Source of the DNA: Gigaspora rosea
Taxonomy: Eukaryota > Glomeromycota > Glomeromycetes > Diversisporales > Gigasporaceae
Direction of reading: 5' to 3'
Length of the DNA: 64,000 bases
Assembly (NCBI GenBank): GCA_003550325.1
Contig: QKWP01000519.1
Coordinates: 78,610-142,609 of the forward strand
The notes below the pieces were generated by a model. It saw only the letters and a list, made by a program, of their open reading frames with translations, did not search any database and was not told where the DNA came from. Within the stretch, counting starts at the first letter, position 1. Every line of letters begins with the position of its first letter. This document shows, in pieces, positions 1 to 11,400 of the stretch. Both the position numbers and the translations under genes were made by a program.

Positions 1-366
1 AGAAATTTTTATTTAAATTTTAAAAAACATGATCGTAACCATATATCTGTTTCTCTTAGATTTGATGATTTTTTTTAAACGTTAAACAAAAGTTTCTCAA
101 TAACTACCAGGCCAAACTCAATGATTCTTTTTTTATTCCAATTCTGCAAGCTTGTAGAATTGAATAAAAAATTTTTTATTAAGTTTAATTACATAGCTGT
201 TGAGAAACCTTTGCTAAAAAATATAAAAAATACCAAATTTTGTTCGTAAATGTAGATAATCATTCACTGATCGATATCATGCATATAAACAATCAAAACT
301 CACTCCGCTTTAGCCGACCTCCTTTTTTAGTAACCTCTGAGTTATATTAGAGTCCTTCGGGGTCCT
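1..366. mobile_element. Right end of a terminal-inverted-repeat element (AGGACCCC family), cut by the window edge
   Basis: The sequence at about 331-366 ends in CTTCGGGGTCCT. Read in reverse it begins AGGACCCCGAAGGACTCTAA, which matches the ends of the complete elements at 4763-6426 and 39926-41065. The left end is not in the window, so the 8-bp target duplication cannot be confirmed. No coding region is seen inside. Confidence 0.6.
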
Positions 367-1508
367 ATAAATTACTATAGTAAATTATATAGTAAATGTT
401 TTTAAAAAAAGTTACTATTAATAAATTTTTTTATTTTATCAATAAAATAATCAAAAAAAAATTATTTTTATCAATCCGGTAACTTGATAAGTATGTTGTA
501 TATTAAATTAAAAAAATTAAAAATTAATTTGTACAAAAAATATTTAAGTCAAAGCTATTTGAGATACAAATCTTTTTGCACTGGCCCATAGCTACATATA
601 AATCTATTACTTTGTTATATTTAACACAGCTTATATTGCTTTGCTTATACTTAGCAATACAAATAGAGCTTGTTTCACTTACCCTGTAGTTGCTTTGCTT
701 CAGCTATTACCTCCACTTCATTTTCTTTTTTAAATATTTAATACTATTACAACTAATCTACTCTAACTTATTCTAACCCTATTCCTATTCTAATGACTCA
801 ACAAAATTTTATAATGAGAATACACCAGTTACAAGTTATAACAATAGTATTAATAACTAAATAAAAGTATTTACTATTATGATTATAATAATATAAACGA
901 CAAAGGTATTGTGTAATAGCATCAAAAAAGAAAAAAATATTAGTAAAAGCAAAAAAAATAGAAACAAACCCAAAACAATGAAAAGGAAAAAAATACAAAA
1001 CAAGTTTTATATTTCTCTACAATTTACAAAACTAAAATAAACAACCTATACTCAAAATTACAATGACTATAATTGCCTTTTTATACCCATTGCAAAAACC
1101 AAATATTTATTACCAATTCAGTAAATAAACATTTAATATATTGTGCAAATGACAATACCAACAATAAAATATTTTCACTATACAAATAATAACAATGCCA
1201 ATAACAGAAAAATAATCTATAAAAAGAAAATATTGGTTAACATATACAAAGATTTGCACAAAAAATAAATAACAAGATACAAAGAAAACATATACCCTTA
1301 AGATATTTCAAAAACTTTAAACATGTTACAAGCCAAGAAACCATACAATACAAAATTCATATCAGTACAAAACAACAATTGTATCCAAAATGATGAAATC
1401 TTTTTTAACTATAGTAAAAATAATACCAACAATACAACTTACTAATTATAACAACAACAATACTAGTAATAGCACCAAAACAATAGCTTTTACAAACAGA
1501 TATAAACA

Positions 1509-2242
1509 CATATGAGCTGATTTTGTTAATTTCTAATAACTCTTGATTTACTAATCTGCTTTGCATGATTTAACTACCAAAATGTTCGTCTCAATAAGAC
1601 AATTCGAATGAATCCAAAATAATCAAAATCCAATCACAGGATCCTGAGATCAATTAAAGTTTGTATAATTTTAATAAGAATTTTTAAAATACTATGTAAA
1701 TATCTTTAATCTTGAATAACTTTGGATCTACTGGTCCGTTTTAGATGATTTAACTAACAAAATGTTTGTCTCAGCAAGCCAATTCTAATGAATCCAAAAT
1801 TATTAAAATCCAATTATGGGATCGCAAGATCGCTACAGGTTTTTATATTGTAAACAAACCAATCAAACTGGTCACCTGACCAGTTTGATTGGTTTGTTTA
1901 CAAATAAAAAATCTGTAGCAATCTCAGAATTCTGTGCTTGGATTTTAATGATTTTGGATTCATCAGAATCGGCTTGTTGAGACAAACATTTTGGTAGTTA
2001 AATCATCTAAAACGGACCAGTAGATCCAAAGTTATTCAAGATTAAAGATATTTACATAGTATTTTAAAAATTCTTATTAAAATTACACAAAACTTAATTG
2101 ATCTCAGTATCCTGTAATTGGATTTTGATGATTTTGAATTCATTAGAATCATCTTATTGAGGCGAACATTTTGGTAGTTAAATCATTCAAAACGAATTAG
2201 TAGATCAAGAGTTATTAGCAATTAACAAAATCAGCCCATATG
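1509..2242. repeat. Foldback element: long imperfect palindrome centred near 1876
   Basis: The left arm (1509-1870) and right arm (1882-2242) are reverse complements over about 360 bases. The centre is a short perfect hairpin around CTGGTCACCTGACCAG. The arms carry the block TTTAACTACCAAAATGTTCG, which recurs in the foldbacks near 4.3, 36.8, 38.7-39.4, 54 and 59.9 kb. There is no coding potential. It is a non-autonomous foldback DNA element; the superfamily is not determined. Confidence 0.75.
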
Positions 2243-2567
2243 AATACAATTTGAAATTGGTATTAAAAAAAATTAGTTAGTACAGTATAATGTGTTAAAG
2301 CAAAAAGACAAAAAGTAAAAAAAAAAACAACTAATTTAACAGTTAATCACTAATTTATACCCTGTAATTAGGGATGCACTAAATTATAATTTTTTATATA
2401 TTTAATAAAGTATTTAATTTTAGATTTGTTTTATTAACTTTGTTAAGAAAATTTTTTAAAAACTTTAGTGTAATAAAAGGTTAAAATATATATATTACTA
2501 CAGTATAAAAAATATTTTTTTAGGTCTCACCTTTAACATTTAAAAAAAAAATATATTTTTTTTTTAA

Positions 2568-2655
2568 GTTGGTAAGTTGTCATCTCCAAATGGCAGGTCT
2601 AGAGTTCAAATCCTACTAGTAACACTTTGAAAAAAAATACCTGTGTTTCAATAAC
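2568..2655 (+). repeat. Fragment of the tRNA-like head of the long retroposon family
   Basis: The stretch contains TGGCAGGTCTAGAGTTCAAA followed by TCC, the Pol III B-box-like block (GAGTTCAAATCC) seen at the heads of the elements at 51879, 54918 and, on the minus strand, 31975. Only the head and about 30 bases more are recognisable. It is a relic, not a functional tRNA. Confidence 0.55.
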
Positions 2656-2679
2656 TGCTTCTCATCTAAAGATGTTAAT

Positions 2680-3051
2680 AAAGTGCTCCTGGGTGGTGTG
2701 GTGCATACTCTGGCAGAGTATCCTTTAACACCACACCACACTAAAGTATAAATCAAAGCATATTCCAAAGTAACTTGGAGTATAACTCAGAGTATAACCC
2801 GGAGTACTATGTGCTAAGCACTATATAATATTCTGGAGTTTATAGTACCATATTTTCCTAAAAATATACTATCTTATTTTGGGAAAATATAGTAAAAATA
2901 TATATATAATAATACTCCAGAGTATAATCTATTTTGTATTAGTGGTATTACTCTAGAGCAATTATTTTTATTTTAGTAATCTGAGGTGGTGTCATATCTA
3001 GACCATACTGGTATAGAGTGGGTTATACTCCACAGTTACTCTGGAGTACTT
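2680..3051. repeat. Possible miniature inverted-repeat element
   Basis: The ends TAAAGTGCTCC and GGAGTACTTTA are imperfectly inverted, and the inside has many GGAGTATAA/TTATACTCC blocks plus a GTGTGGTG...CACCACAC hairpin at about 2693-2742. No clear target duplication was found. No gene. Confidence 0.35.
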
Positions 3052-3119
3052 TACATCATTAGCATTCCTTTTCTTATCAATTAGTTGGTATATAACAGAC
3101 TAACAATTTGCCAAATTAG

Positions 3120-3402
3120 GGGTCGTCTAAAGCCAGGTGCGTTCACGTGATAGAAAGCCAATCAAACCATAAAATTTGATCTTTACAGATCAGCCTGACG
3201 AGACAAAAACAAAGAAAAAAAGTGAAAAACGCCGAAAATACAAAAAATGAGTGTCTAAACCTGTCTAGAAGCATTAATAAAAAATGCCGAGAAGACAATT
3301 TTACTTATAAGCAAAGCCCTAACTCTAATCCTAACTAACTCTTACACTAATTTTAATTAAATAATCAAAAAATATATGAACGCACCTGGCTTTAGCCATC
3401 CC
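3120..3402. mobile_element. Miniature inverted-repeat element with 9-bp target duplication
   Basis: The inverted ends share CTAAAGCCAGGTGCGTTCA (left at about 3128, right at about 3378-3396 in reverse). They are flanked by exact copies of CCAAATTAG at 3111-3119 and 3403-3411. A 9-bp duplication suggests a Mutator-like origin, which is inferred. It is 283 bp and non-coding. Confidence 0.75.
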
Positions 3403-3854
3403 CCAAATTAGGAAATCACATTTTAGAATGATCAATGTATGATTTCATGAATTTGATTGGTTCTTAGATATGTCATCATACATTGTACTTGTTTTAGAGT
3501 TTTAAAAAATTTTTATTAATTAAATACTAAATGATATACAAATAGATAGTATTAAACACCTATATTATTTAATCCCACTTAATTCCTTCTATTAACTATT
3601 CTTAAAAAAGGTATATAAGAGCTTAAAATTACAAATTTTTTGCATATTGTTAAACAAAAATGGATAAGTTACTAACTAAAACTAGTTCGTAATTTTTTTT
3701 TTTTTTTGAAGTCTAGCTACTCAAAAAAAAACATCAAAATTTAAATATATATTTACAAGTTTGATTGACACATATAAAGAAGTCTGATTAAGCTTTTGTG
3801 AAGAAAAAATGGCAAAATTCAAGTAGTTTATTAGCAGTTAATACAATTAACATT

Positions 3855-4745
3855 AGGTTTTCCAGAAATTATGTAATTTTTTGGTGGGTGGGTAGAGTCC
3901 CAAAAATATCAGGTTATAATTATATTTCTGTTAAATTTTTATAATTCTAACCAAAAGTATAAAATTATAAATTATTAATAACTATTGTTCTACTAAAGCA
4001 ATTTAGATGATTTAATTACCAAATGTTCGTCTCGCTGAAATGATTCTAACAAGCCCAGGGTCCCAAGATCATTCAACTTTTGTGTAATTTTAATAGTAAT
4101 TTTTTAAAATCACTAAGTAAATTTTTTTTAATATTGAATAACTTTTGATCTACTGGCCTGTTTTGGATAATTTAACTACTAGAATGTTCATCTCAGTGAG
4201 ACACTTTTAACAAGCCCAAATTTGCTAAATTCTAATTACAGGATTCCAAGATCAATAAAGATTTTATTGTTTGTTTAACAATACAAATTTTTATCGATCT
4301 TGGAATCCTGTAATTAGAATTAAGCAATTTTGGGCTTGTTAGAATTGCCTCACTGAGACAAACATTTTGGTAGTTAAATCATCCAAAACGGGCTAGTGGA
4401 TCAAAAGTTATTCAATATTAAAAAATTTACTTAGTGATTTTAAAAAATCACTACTGTATTAAAATTACACAAAAGTTAAATGATCTTGGGATCCTGTAAT
4501 TTGATTTTAATGATTTTGGGCTTGTTAGAATCATCTCAGTAAGATGAACATTTTGGTAGTTAATTCATCTAAATTGGTCCATTAGAGCAATAGTAATTAT
4601 TAATTTCATAAATTGAAATATATGAATAAATTTGAAAAAATTTAAAATTTGATTGGCTAATAGAGTATCAAATATGGGTGGGTAGGATAAAATTTTGAAA
4701 TTTATTAGGAACAAAATATTACCTAATTTTTTTTTTAATTTTCCT
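3855..4745. repeat. Foldback element centred near 4268
   Basis: The arms are inverted around TTATTGTTTGTTTAACAATA and repeat the ACTACCAAAATGTTC and CAAGCCCAAA blocks of the foldback family. The left end, with TTTTCCAGAAATTATGTAAT and the run GGTGGGTGGGT, resembles the ends at 36387 and 37288. The right end is more diverged and abuts the element starting at 4763. Non-coding. Confidence 0.6.
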
Positions 4746-4762
4746 AGCACTATCACTAGGGC

Positions 4763-6426
4763 AGGACCCCGAAGAACTCTGATACAACTCAGATTTGAGT
4801 TTGTATAATTTTAGCAGCATTTTAGCCAAATAAATGTATAAAATAGAGCAAAATTTGAAAATTTACTACCGTACCGCACTGAACAAAAGATCCCCTTTTC
4901 TGAGTACCCCCATGCAAAAGATCTGGGTATTTTACATGCCATCTTTTTTTCACCAAGTATAATACCTGGGTACTTTGCAATTATTTGGTCCAGGATTTTG
5001 TAAAAGGTCCGGGTATATTGTAGCATCTCAATGAGATTTGCTAGTGATCGAAATGTTGGTGCTTGAGAGCAACCTTAACCTATATACCATATTTAACTAT
5101 TATAAATTTTTAAAAATCGCTTTTTTTTTTTTAAAAAAAAAAATTATATTTCTATTATAGTTTTAAGATAATTTTTTTGTCCTAATTCAAGTATTCTATA
5201 AGACGAATGCTTAGAACTCACATATTAATAAAAAAAAAAGAAAACATAGCCTTATTTTTTGGCTTTATATAAATAACTAGTGAAAATTTCCAGGCGAGTC
5301 TAGATAAGTTGATACATTTTAAAATATTTTCTTATCACGAATCTCACAATCTAAAATATATTTCAAAATATGGTATATCGATATACTAGTATAAGATTTT
5401 TATTTATTATCAAAAATATGCAGAGATGTACAATAGAGTGCATAGTTTTAGAACTTGTGATTTATTGCGGTTTGCATAATTTTGTGACTCCTATGATTAA
5501 TTTTTTTATGTTTAAAATGATTGTGATTGTGATCATTATTGCTAGCAATCGTGATCGCAATTAATAAAAAAAAATTAATCATAGGGTCACAAAATTATAC
5601 AAACCGCAACAATGTGATTTAACTATACTTGTACAGCTGACGACCTCATAAACATTAATAGCTGCGATAAGAAAACCTTTTTTAGGTAAAAAAAAAAGGT
5701 GAAACAATTTTATTTTAACCTACTGGAATGATCTTAACAGCATTCGACAAGACTAGATCCCACAACTGTTTTTTAAGATCCCACAAGCATAAAAACTTAG
5801 TGATCAACTTTGTTATAAACATTATACTGAGTTGGTTGTAATTAATAGAAATTTAAGCACGAATAAAAAACAAGAATATAGACAATGTAAAAACATAGGG
5901 CTATGTGCAGTATGTGGCAAAGTATCCTTAAACAAGTTATTCAGAATAGTTTCGGTATTGTGGTATAAATTTATTTATTCAATAAGACCNTATAAGTACT
6001 GTAAAAAATTTTTTTTAAAAAAAAAAGAAAACGATTTTTTTTTTTTTTAAAAAAAAAAGCCAATTTTTTTTTTAAAAAAAAAAAACCATTTTTTTTTTAA
6101 AAAAAAAGCCATTTTTTAGTGCAACAGTTTTGACGAACTGTTTTTAATTAACAATATTTTGCATAATTACTGGTAATCCATATGACACCCCCAACAAATA
6201 CCCTCACACAAAATACCCTGTCAAAAGATCCCACTGTACAAAATACTCGTTATCAAATGAGATACTCGTGAGTACTTTGTAAGTTTTTGACTAGGGATCT
6301 TGTATTAGACCTAGGGTCTTTTGCTCAGTGTGGTACAGTATATAAAAATACAATGTTAGATGAATTTCTATACAAAATTTCCTTTTTTAGAATCATCTGA
6401 GTTGTATCAGAGTTCTTTGAGGTCCT
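4763..6426. mobile_element. Complete 1.66-kb TIR element (AGGACCCC family) with 8-bp target duplication
   Basis: The left end AGGACCCCGAAGAACTCTGA and the right end (reversed: AGGACCTCAAAGAACTCTGA) form inverted repeats of about 33 bp. Exact copies of ACTAGGGC lie at 4755-4762 and 6427-6434. Subterminal blocks are also inverted, for example TACCGCACTGAACAAAAGAT on the left against a TACCACACTGAGCAAAAGA counterpart on the right. Short open frames inside show no transposase motif, so it looks non-autonomous. The 8-bp duplication is compatible with a hAT-like transposase, an inference. Its right part contains a T-run/A-run tract and the window's one N. Confidence 0.8.
6004..6115. repeat. Alternating T-run/A-run low-complexity tract
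   Basis: Four or so units of a T run followed by an A run, separated by short GCCA- or ACCA-like spacers, form stacked small hairpins inside the 4763-6426 element. The neighbouring N at about 5990 may reflect difficult sequencing here. Confidence 0.7.
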
Positions 6427-6640
6427 ACTAGGGCGCAGTTGGCACTCATCTATTAATTATATCATTTTATGTACCAAACTAATATACCCATGTGTTAAGT
6501 CTGTCATATGTCAGCCTGGTTCCCTAGCTCTGCAGTGTAGGACCCTGTACTCGAGTCCGCAGTTCTCTAACACATGATTCCCTAGATAGCGCCAGTCAGT
6601 ACCTCATTTATATATATTATATATATATTTTACTATTTAT

Positions 6641-6655
6641 AGTAAAGATCCTATT
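6641..6655. repeat. Left target-site duplication of the LINE
   Basis: AGTAAAGATCCTATT here is repeated exactly at 14117-14131, directly after the poly(A) tail. Beyond this block the two flanks differ, which fixes the 5' end of the LINE at 6656. The first base could also be tail-derived at the 3' copy. Confidence 0.9.
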
Positions 6656-7066
6656 CGCGAAACCGTAATCGACCAGGGAACTCTCTCCGCTAATCAACTT
6701 TTCCAAATCTGGCAGAAAGGAAAAAAGCTGAAAACGAGATAAGTAACTTAGGAAACAGCCAAAAACACCCTAAGGAAAAAGAAGGACAAGCAAAAATAAT
6801 ATAGAGTTTGCTAGTACAACTTAAAAGAAAAAGGACAATACTAGCTGACAAACTTAAACTTCAAATTTTTTCGAAAAAATTTTTTGAAAATTTTTGGGGA
6901 TTGGGCTTAACCCTGAATTGTAGATCACTAAAACAACAAACAAACAAAACAATCGCGTGATCTGCATAAATAACAAAACAATAAACGAAGTAAACAAACT
7001 GAAAATAAACAAACTTGTCACATGCACAACAAATCAAATCTTGTGTACCAAATATTGAGATAATCA
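6656..7066 (+). promoter_or_regulatory. LINE 5' leader with presumed internal promoter
   Basis: This is non-coding sequence between the 5' target duplication and the ORF1 ATG. LINEs of this kind normally carry their promoter inside the transcribed leader, so the promoter should lie here; that is inferred from family knowledge. The first part (6656-6720) is less AT-rich, and the rest is A-rich. No TATA box was singled out. Confidence 0.5.
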
Positions 7067-8473
7067 ATGGACAGAATGCAAGTTCCAGAATGGAAGGTTG
7101 GATTTCTTAAGAAGGGGTGCCAAGATATAAAGTATGGTGGTACAGGTTGTTTAGACTTATTAAAAAGAGAATGTGTAAGAACACAGATAGTAGACCAAGA
7201 ATTAGCAAAAACCATACAAACCATTACAGCGGAAGAAATTTGTATTATAAGGCATTTTTTGGAATGCTATACAAAACTATCAGAAAAGCAACTCGGTGAA
7301 ATTCAAAGAAAGGAGTTGAAGGAAAGTGTTGATTCTACAGAAGCAAAAAATCAGGCTAGGATAGAAACTCTCCTTCAGCTAGAGTGTGGAACGATAGATT
7401 ATGGAACTCAAGTCTTGAAAGATGAGCTTAAGCTCAAATATGAAATCGAAGATGGAAAACAGGTTCAACAATTAGAGAAACCAGAGAATCCAGAGGAAGA
7501 CGTAATGATGTCGTTAGAAGACAAAGAATTTCAAGTAAATGTGGACCAAAACAAGGAAGAAAACAACTTTACTCAGTATAAACAAGAGGCTTTAGGTATG
7601 CAAGAAACCTATACAATTTGGGATGTTCCACTCAAAAATGACAATGTATCAATCAAAAAACTAATGGGTTGCTATGGAAAAGTTAAGAATATTACTTGGA
7701 CAACAAATAAGTTCAATAAAACAGCAGTTGTGGATTTAACACTCAAAAACCAAAGATACAAGAATATACTCGAGAATACATGGGCACTTCCAATAGGTAG
7801 ATGGCTTACTAGAATCTCGAAGGGTATAAAGCAAGAAAAGATCATGGAAGAAAGAAAGTCATTTAGAGCAGTATTAGGTGGTATTCCAAGAAATACGATG
7901 GAGGTCTTATTATTCAGACAACTAAAACAAGTCAAAGCAAAAACAATCTTTATACCAGTAAATAGTAATGGTAATCCGAGGGGGTCAGCTTTTGTATACT
8001 TTGATTGTAAAGAGGATCTTGAGAAAGCGGTCCTAACTCAAGTCAATTATGGAAGTAACTCTCTCTTTTGGAAAGAAACCGGTAAAAAATACGTATTAAA
8101 CTTGAGAAATGAAAGTGATAGACAGATTAATGAAAGTAGAGAATTTTATGGAAAAAAGAAGTACGCTACTTTGGCGGAAGAACAAGAAAGTATAGTAGGA
8201 ATAGATAACCTAACCAAACCCAGAAAGAAAGTGCCACTAGAAGCTAGATCGAGGAGTCATTCTCGCGAAAACAGAAAAGGAAAGAATGTATTAAGAGAAA
8301 CGCAATATAGTAACAAAAGTGCAATAGCAGAAACAGGATTTACAAAAGAAAATGTACATTGTGCACCCTCCCGAAGCACCAAATTTGAGGAAAAAAGTAT
8401 TCTAGAAGAAATTCTGAGACGTCTTAATAGAATTGAAGAAAAACAAGGGCTGGAAAGGCCCTGTCGCTCCTGA
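7067..8473 (+). CDS. LINE ORF1 protein, RRM-like RNA-binding protein (468 aa)
   Basis: This is the first frame of the LINE and is expected to coat the element RNA and form the RNP with ORF2. The N-terminal third is charged and helical. From about residue 183 (ETYTIWDVPL) an RRM-like fold seems to begin. A second one at about 262-345 has a good RNP1-type octamer, RGSAFVYF, at residues 305-312. The tail (about 375-440) is basic and Ser/Arg-rich (RSRSHSRENRKGK), suiting RNA binding or nuclear import. No CCHC zinc knuckle was found, although many Tad-like ORF1 proteins have one. The ATG at 7067 follows the leader and opens the whole frame. The frame ends with TGA at 8471-8473, and that stop overlaps the ORF2 frame. 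Confidence 0.85.
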   Translation: MDRMQVPEWKVGFLKKGCQDIKYGGTGCLDLLKRECVRTQIVDQELAKTIQTITAEEICIIRHFLECYTKLSEKQLGEIQRKELKESVDSTEAKNQARIETLLQLECGTIDYGTQVLKDELKLKYEIEDGKQVQQLEKPENPEEDVMMSLEDKEFQVNVDQNKEENNFTQYKQEALGMQETYTIWDVPLKNDNVSIKKLMGCYGKVKNITWTTNKFNKTAVVDLTLKNQRYKNILENTWALPIGRWLTRISKGIKQEKIMEERKSFRAVLGGIPRNTMEVLLFRQLKQVKAKTIFIPVNSNGNPRGSAFVYFDCKEDLEKAVLTQVNYGSNSLFWKETGKKYVLNLRNESDRQINESREFYGKKKYATLAEEQESIVGIDNLTKPRKKVPLEARSRSHSRENRKGKNVLRETQYSNKSAIAETGFTKENVHCAPSRSTKFEEKSILEEILRRLNRIEEKQGLERPCRS

Positions 8474-11400
8474 AGGGCGCCCCAGTTGTAATAGAGAATG
8501 GTGCAACTTCTAAGGGGTGTAAGGATGTTGCACCATTTGGTGGGGTTCAGGGAAGGAGCATAGGGGTTGCGTTTCATAATATTAATGGACTTAAAACACA
8601 ATTTCATAGAGTAGATTTTTTAATTTCATGGGCTATTGAGGAAAAAGTAGATATAATTGGAATAGCAGAAACGAATTTGGGTGAAAGAGAGGCGAAGTTT
8701 ATGGCAAAAGATCTGGGCAATTTTAGAAGTTTTTGGTCGAGTGCATCACCTGACAAACTCAAAGGGTCAGGCGTAGGACTTTTGATACACAGAAACATTG
8801 AGCAACATATAGGGAAAATAGAACGATTTAATGAATATTTAATGTGTGCATATATTTTCTTTAAAAAGTGTAAACTACTAATAATTGTAGCTTACATACC
8901 TCCAAGTGATGAGACATGTGCAACAATGGTCATCGGAAAAATCCAAGAAATAGTTAATAAAAATGAGAAGACCTGGCAAATCGTTATAATGGGGGACTTT
9001 AATCGTATACCCAACAAACTATTGGATAAGTCCTCACAAACAACAAACCTCAAACGTTGTTCTCTTTTCACATGGATGGAAAAGAAATCCTTTGTAGATG
9101 CTTTTAGAAGGCTAAATCCCAGGGCCAGAAAGTACACTTGGAGTAACGGTCATACAAGTACAAGGATAGACCAAATATGGTTGTCAGAAAACTTAATGAG
9201 CAAGGCTTTAAAAGCAGATATCATCGAAATGGGAACAGTAACAGGTAGTGATCATGAATTGCCCATAGTTGAAATTCTTTTGGATCGCAGTAATTGCGCA
9301 GACTCAAAGTGCAGAGCAGGGCAAACTTCCTCATCACGAATGGTTTGGAAGCTTGACAAGGCAACGAAGGAAAATTGGGACAATTACAGAACGGCGCTAT
9401 GGAATAAGATCAAAAAGAATTTGCCACAATGGCTACTAAAGGATGAACAAACCGAAGAGTCATATCAGGTACCTGAGCAAAGAGTCTGCATAGATCAATT
9501 ATGGGACATAATCGAGGCTGCAATTTGGAAGGCAGCAATAGAAACATTGCCAAAGAAAAAAATTCAAAATAAAAAGAATTCTGTCAAAAAGGATAAGGAG
9601 TCGTCTACCAAAAAAGTGGCCAAAGAGTTTGGCAGATTAATCAAAAGTGTTGCAAACAACAAGAATGCGCATCACATGATCAGCAGCTGGAATAATAAAA
9701 TCAAAAGTATTAATTCCAGTGCAGGTACGGGGATACCAAATATCAATCTGGAACATGTTAATATTTGGCTTAATAGTGCATCTTTGTGGTGGAAAGCAAT
9801 AGAAGGCAAATTGATTAGTGAAGAAAAATTGCATAGAGAAAAGGAAATCAAAAAGTACGTGCAAAAAAGATGCGAAATGATTGTAGATGAGCAGAAGAAA
9901 ATGCTAAGAAGTCTTCTCGAAAGGCCATTTAATAAGGTAGTTTTGGACCGAATATTAATCAAGGAGAATGATGAATATGAGTTAATCTCCGAACCCAGTG
10001 AAGTTCTATCCAAGACCAACAAGCATTTTAAGGAACAGTTCAGAAGAAGGAATCCTCGACTAGACCTACTGAACGAAGAGTGGAGAAGTATTTATCAACC
10101 ACTAAGTGGGATTCAAGAAGAATGGTATGAGCCGGTTCTGTTACCGGTAGAGTTAGAGGAATGGCTCTTAATGCTTAATGAGGTTAGAACAAATTCGGCA
10201 CCAGGGGTATCCAATATTACTTACGAGTTAATTAAACAAGCGGATCTTCGAGTGCATACAGCTTTCAAAAATTTTGCAAATATTTGTCTTGTGCAAGGAA
10301 ATATTCCAAACAAATGGAAAGTCGCACAAATTTATACGATTCCGAAGGGGGAAGATTGGGGTTTTGAGTTGAATAGGGTGAGACCAATCGCATTATTGGA
10401 AGCCTTCCGTAAGTGCGTAACTAGAATCATAACAAAGAGATTAAGTGCGATAATTAAAGACAAGAACATTTTGCAAGGACCTAATTTTGCAGGTCTACCA
10501 GAAAATTCAACAGAGGAGCCTATTCATATCTTAAACTCGTTCCTCGAAGAGGCCCATGAGAAAAAGAAGGAAATGTGGCTCCTTTTCCAAGATATGAAGA
10601 AGGCGTTTGATTCTGTTAGTCTTGTGATGCTTGAAAAATCGATGCGGAGAATAAGGCTTCCAGGAACTGTAATTAATTTTGTAATTAACCTATTCAGTAA
10701 GAGGCGTATGCAAGTAATAACGGATTACGGCCATACAGAAGAGTTCGTAGCTGAGGACGGTATTGACCAAGGTGAGGTTATCTCTCCCTTGGTGTGGAGA
10801 ATTTTTTACGATCCTCTGTTAGTTAGGGTCCAGAAGGACAAGTTCCTGGGCTATACTGCTAAAGTAAATAGTTTCAAGGCAAACATAGACAAGGAAAGAG
10901 GATTAAACATGCGGCAGGCTGTTCTAGCATATGCCGATGACACAACATGGATTGCATGCTCAAAGGAGCAATTAGAAAGAACAATTAATATTGCAGAGCA
11001 GTTCTTCCAAATTAATGACATCGAAATTAATGGCAGCAAGTCCAAGCTGGTAATAATCAACTCGAAGCTTCCAAAGGAAGAAAGCTGTGTCTTTTTCTGC
11101 AAAACGAAATTATTTGCAGAACCCAAATTATATGATGTAAAATTCCTGGGTATATACTTGCACACATCCAAGGATTTAGCTAATATTAAAAGGAAAGTAA
11201 AGAAGATTGTTGGATTGTTTACGCATGTATTAGAAAAGAAAAAGGTGACAGCTAGTCAGCTAAGCTATATAAACAATCAGGTGCTTCTTCCAAAATTAGA
11301 ATATATTTTACAGGCCACAGCCCTATCAGAAAAGGACCTAGAAAATATACACCAGCCAATAATCCGCCTATGTAAAAAAAAGTTAGGCATAGCACAAACC

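Noticed and set aside
6507..6600. tRNA-like stretch with TACTCGAGTCCGC just before the LINE
   Set aside because: A-box- and B-box-like words are present, but no cloverleaf could be drawn with paired acceptor and anticodon stems, and no second copy supports a SINE.
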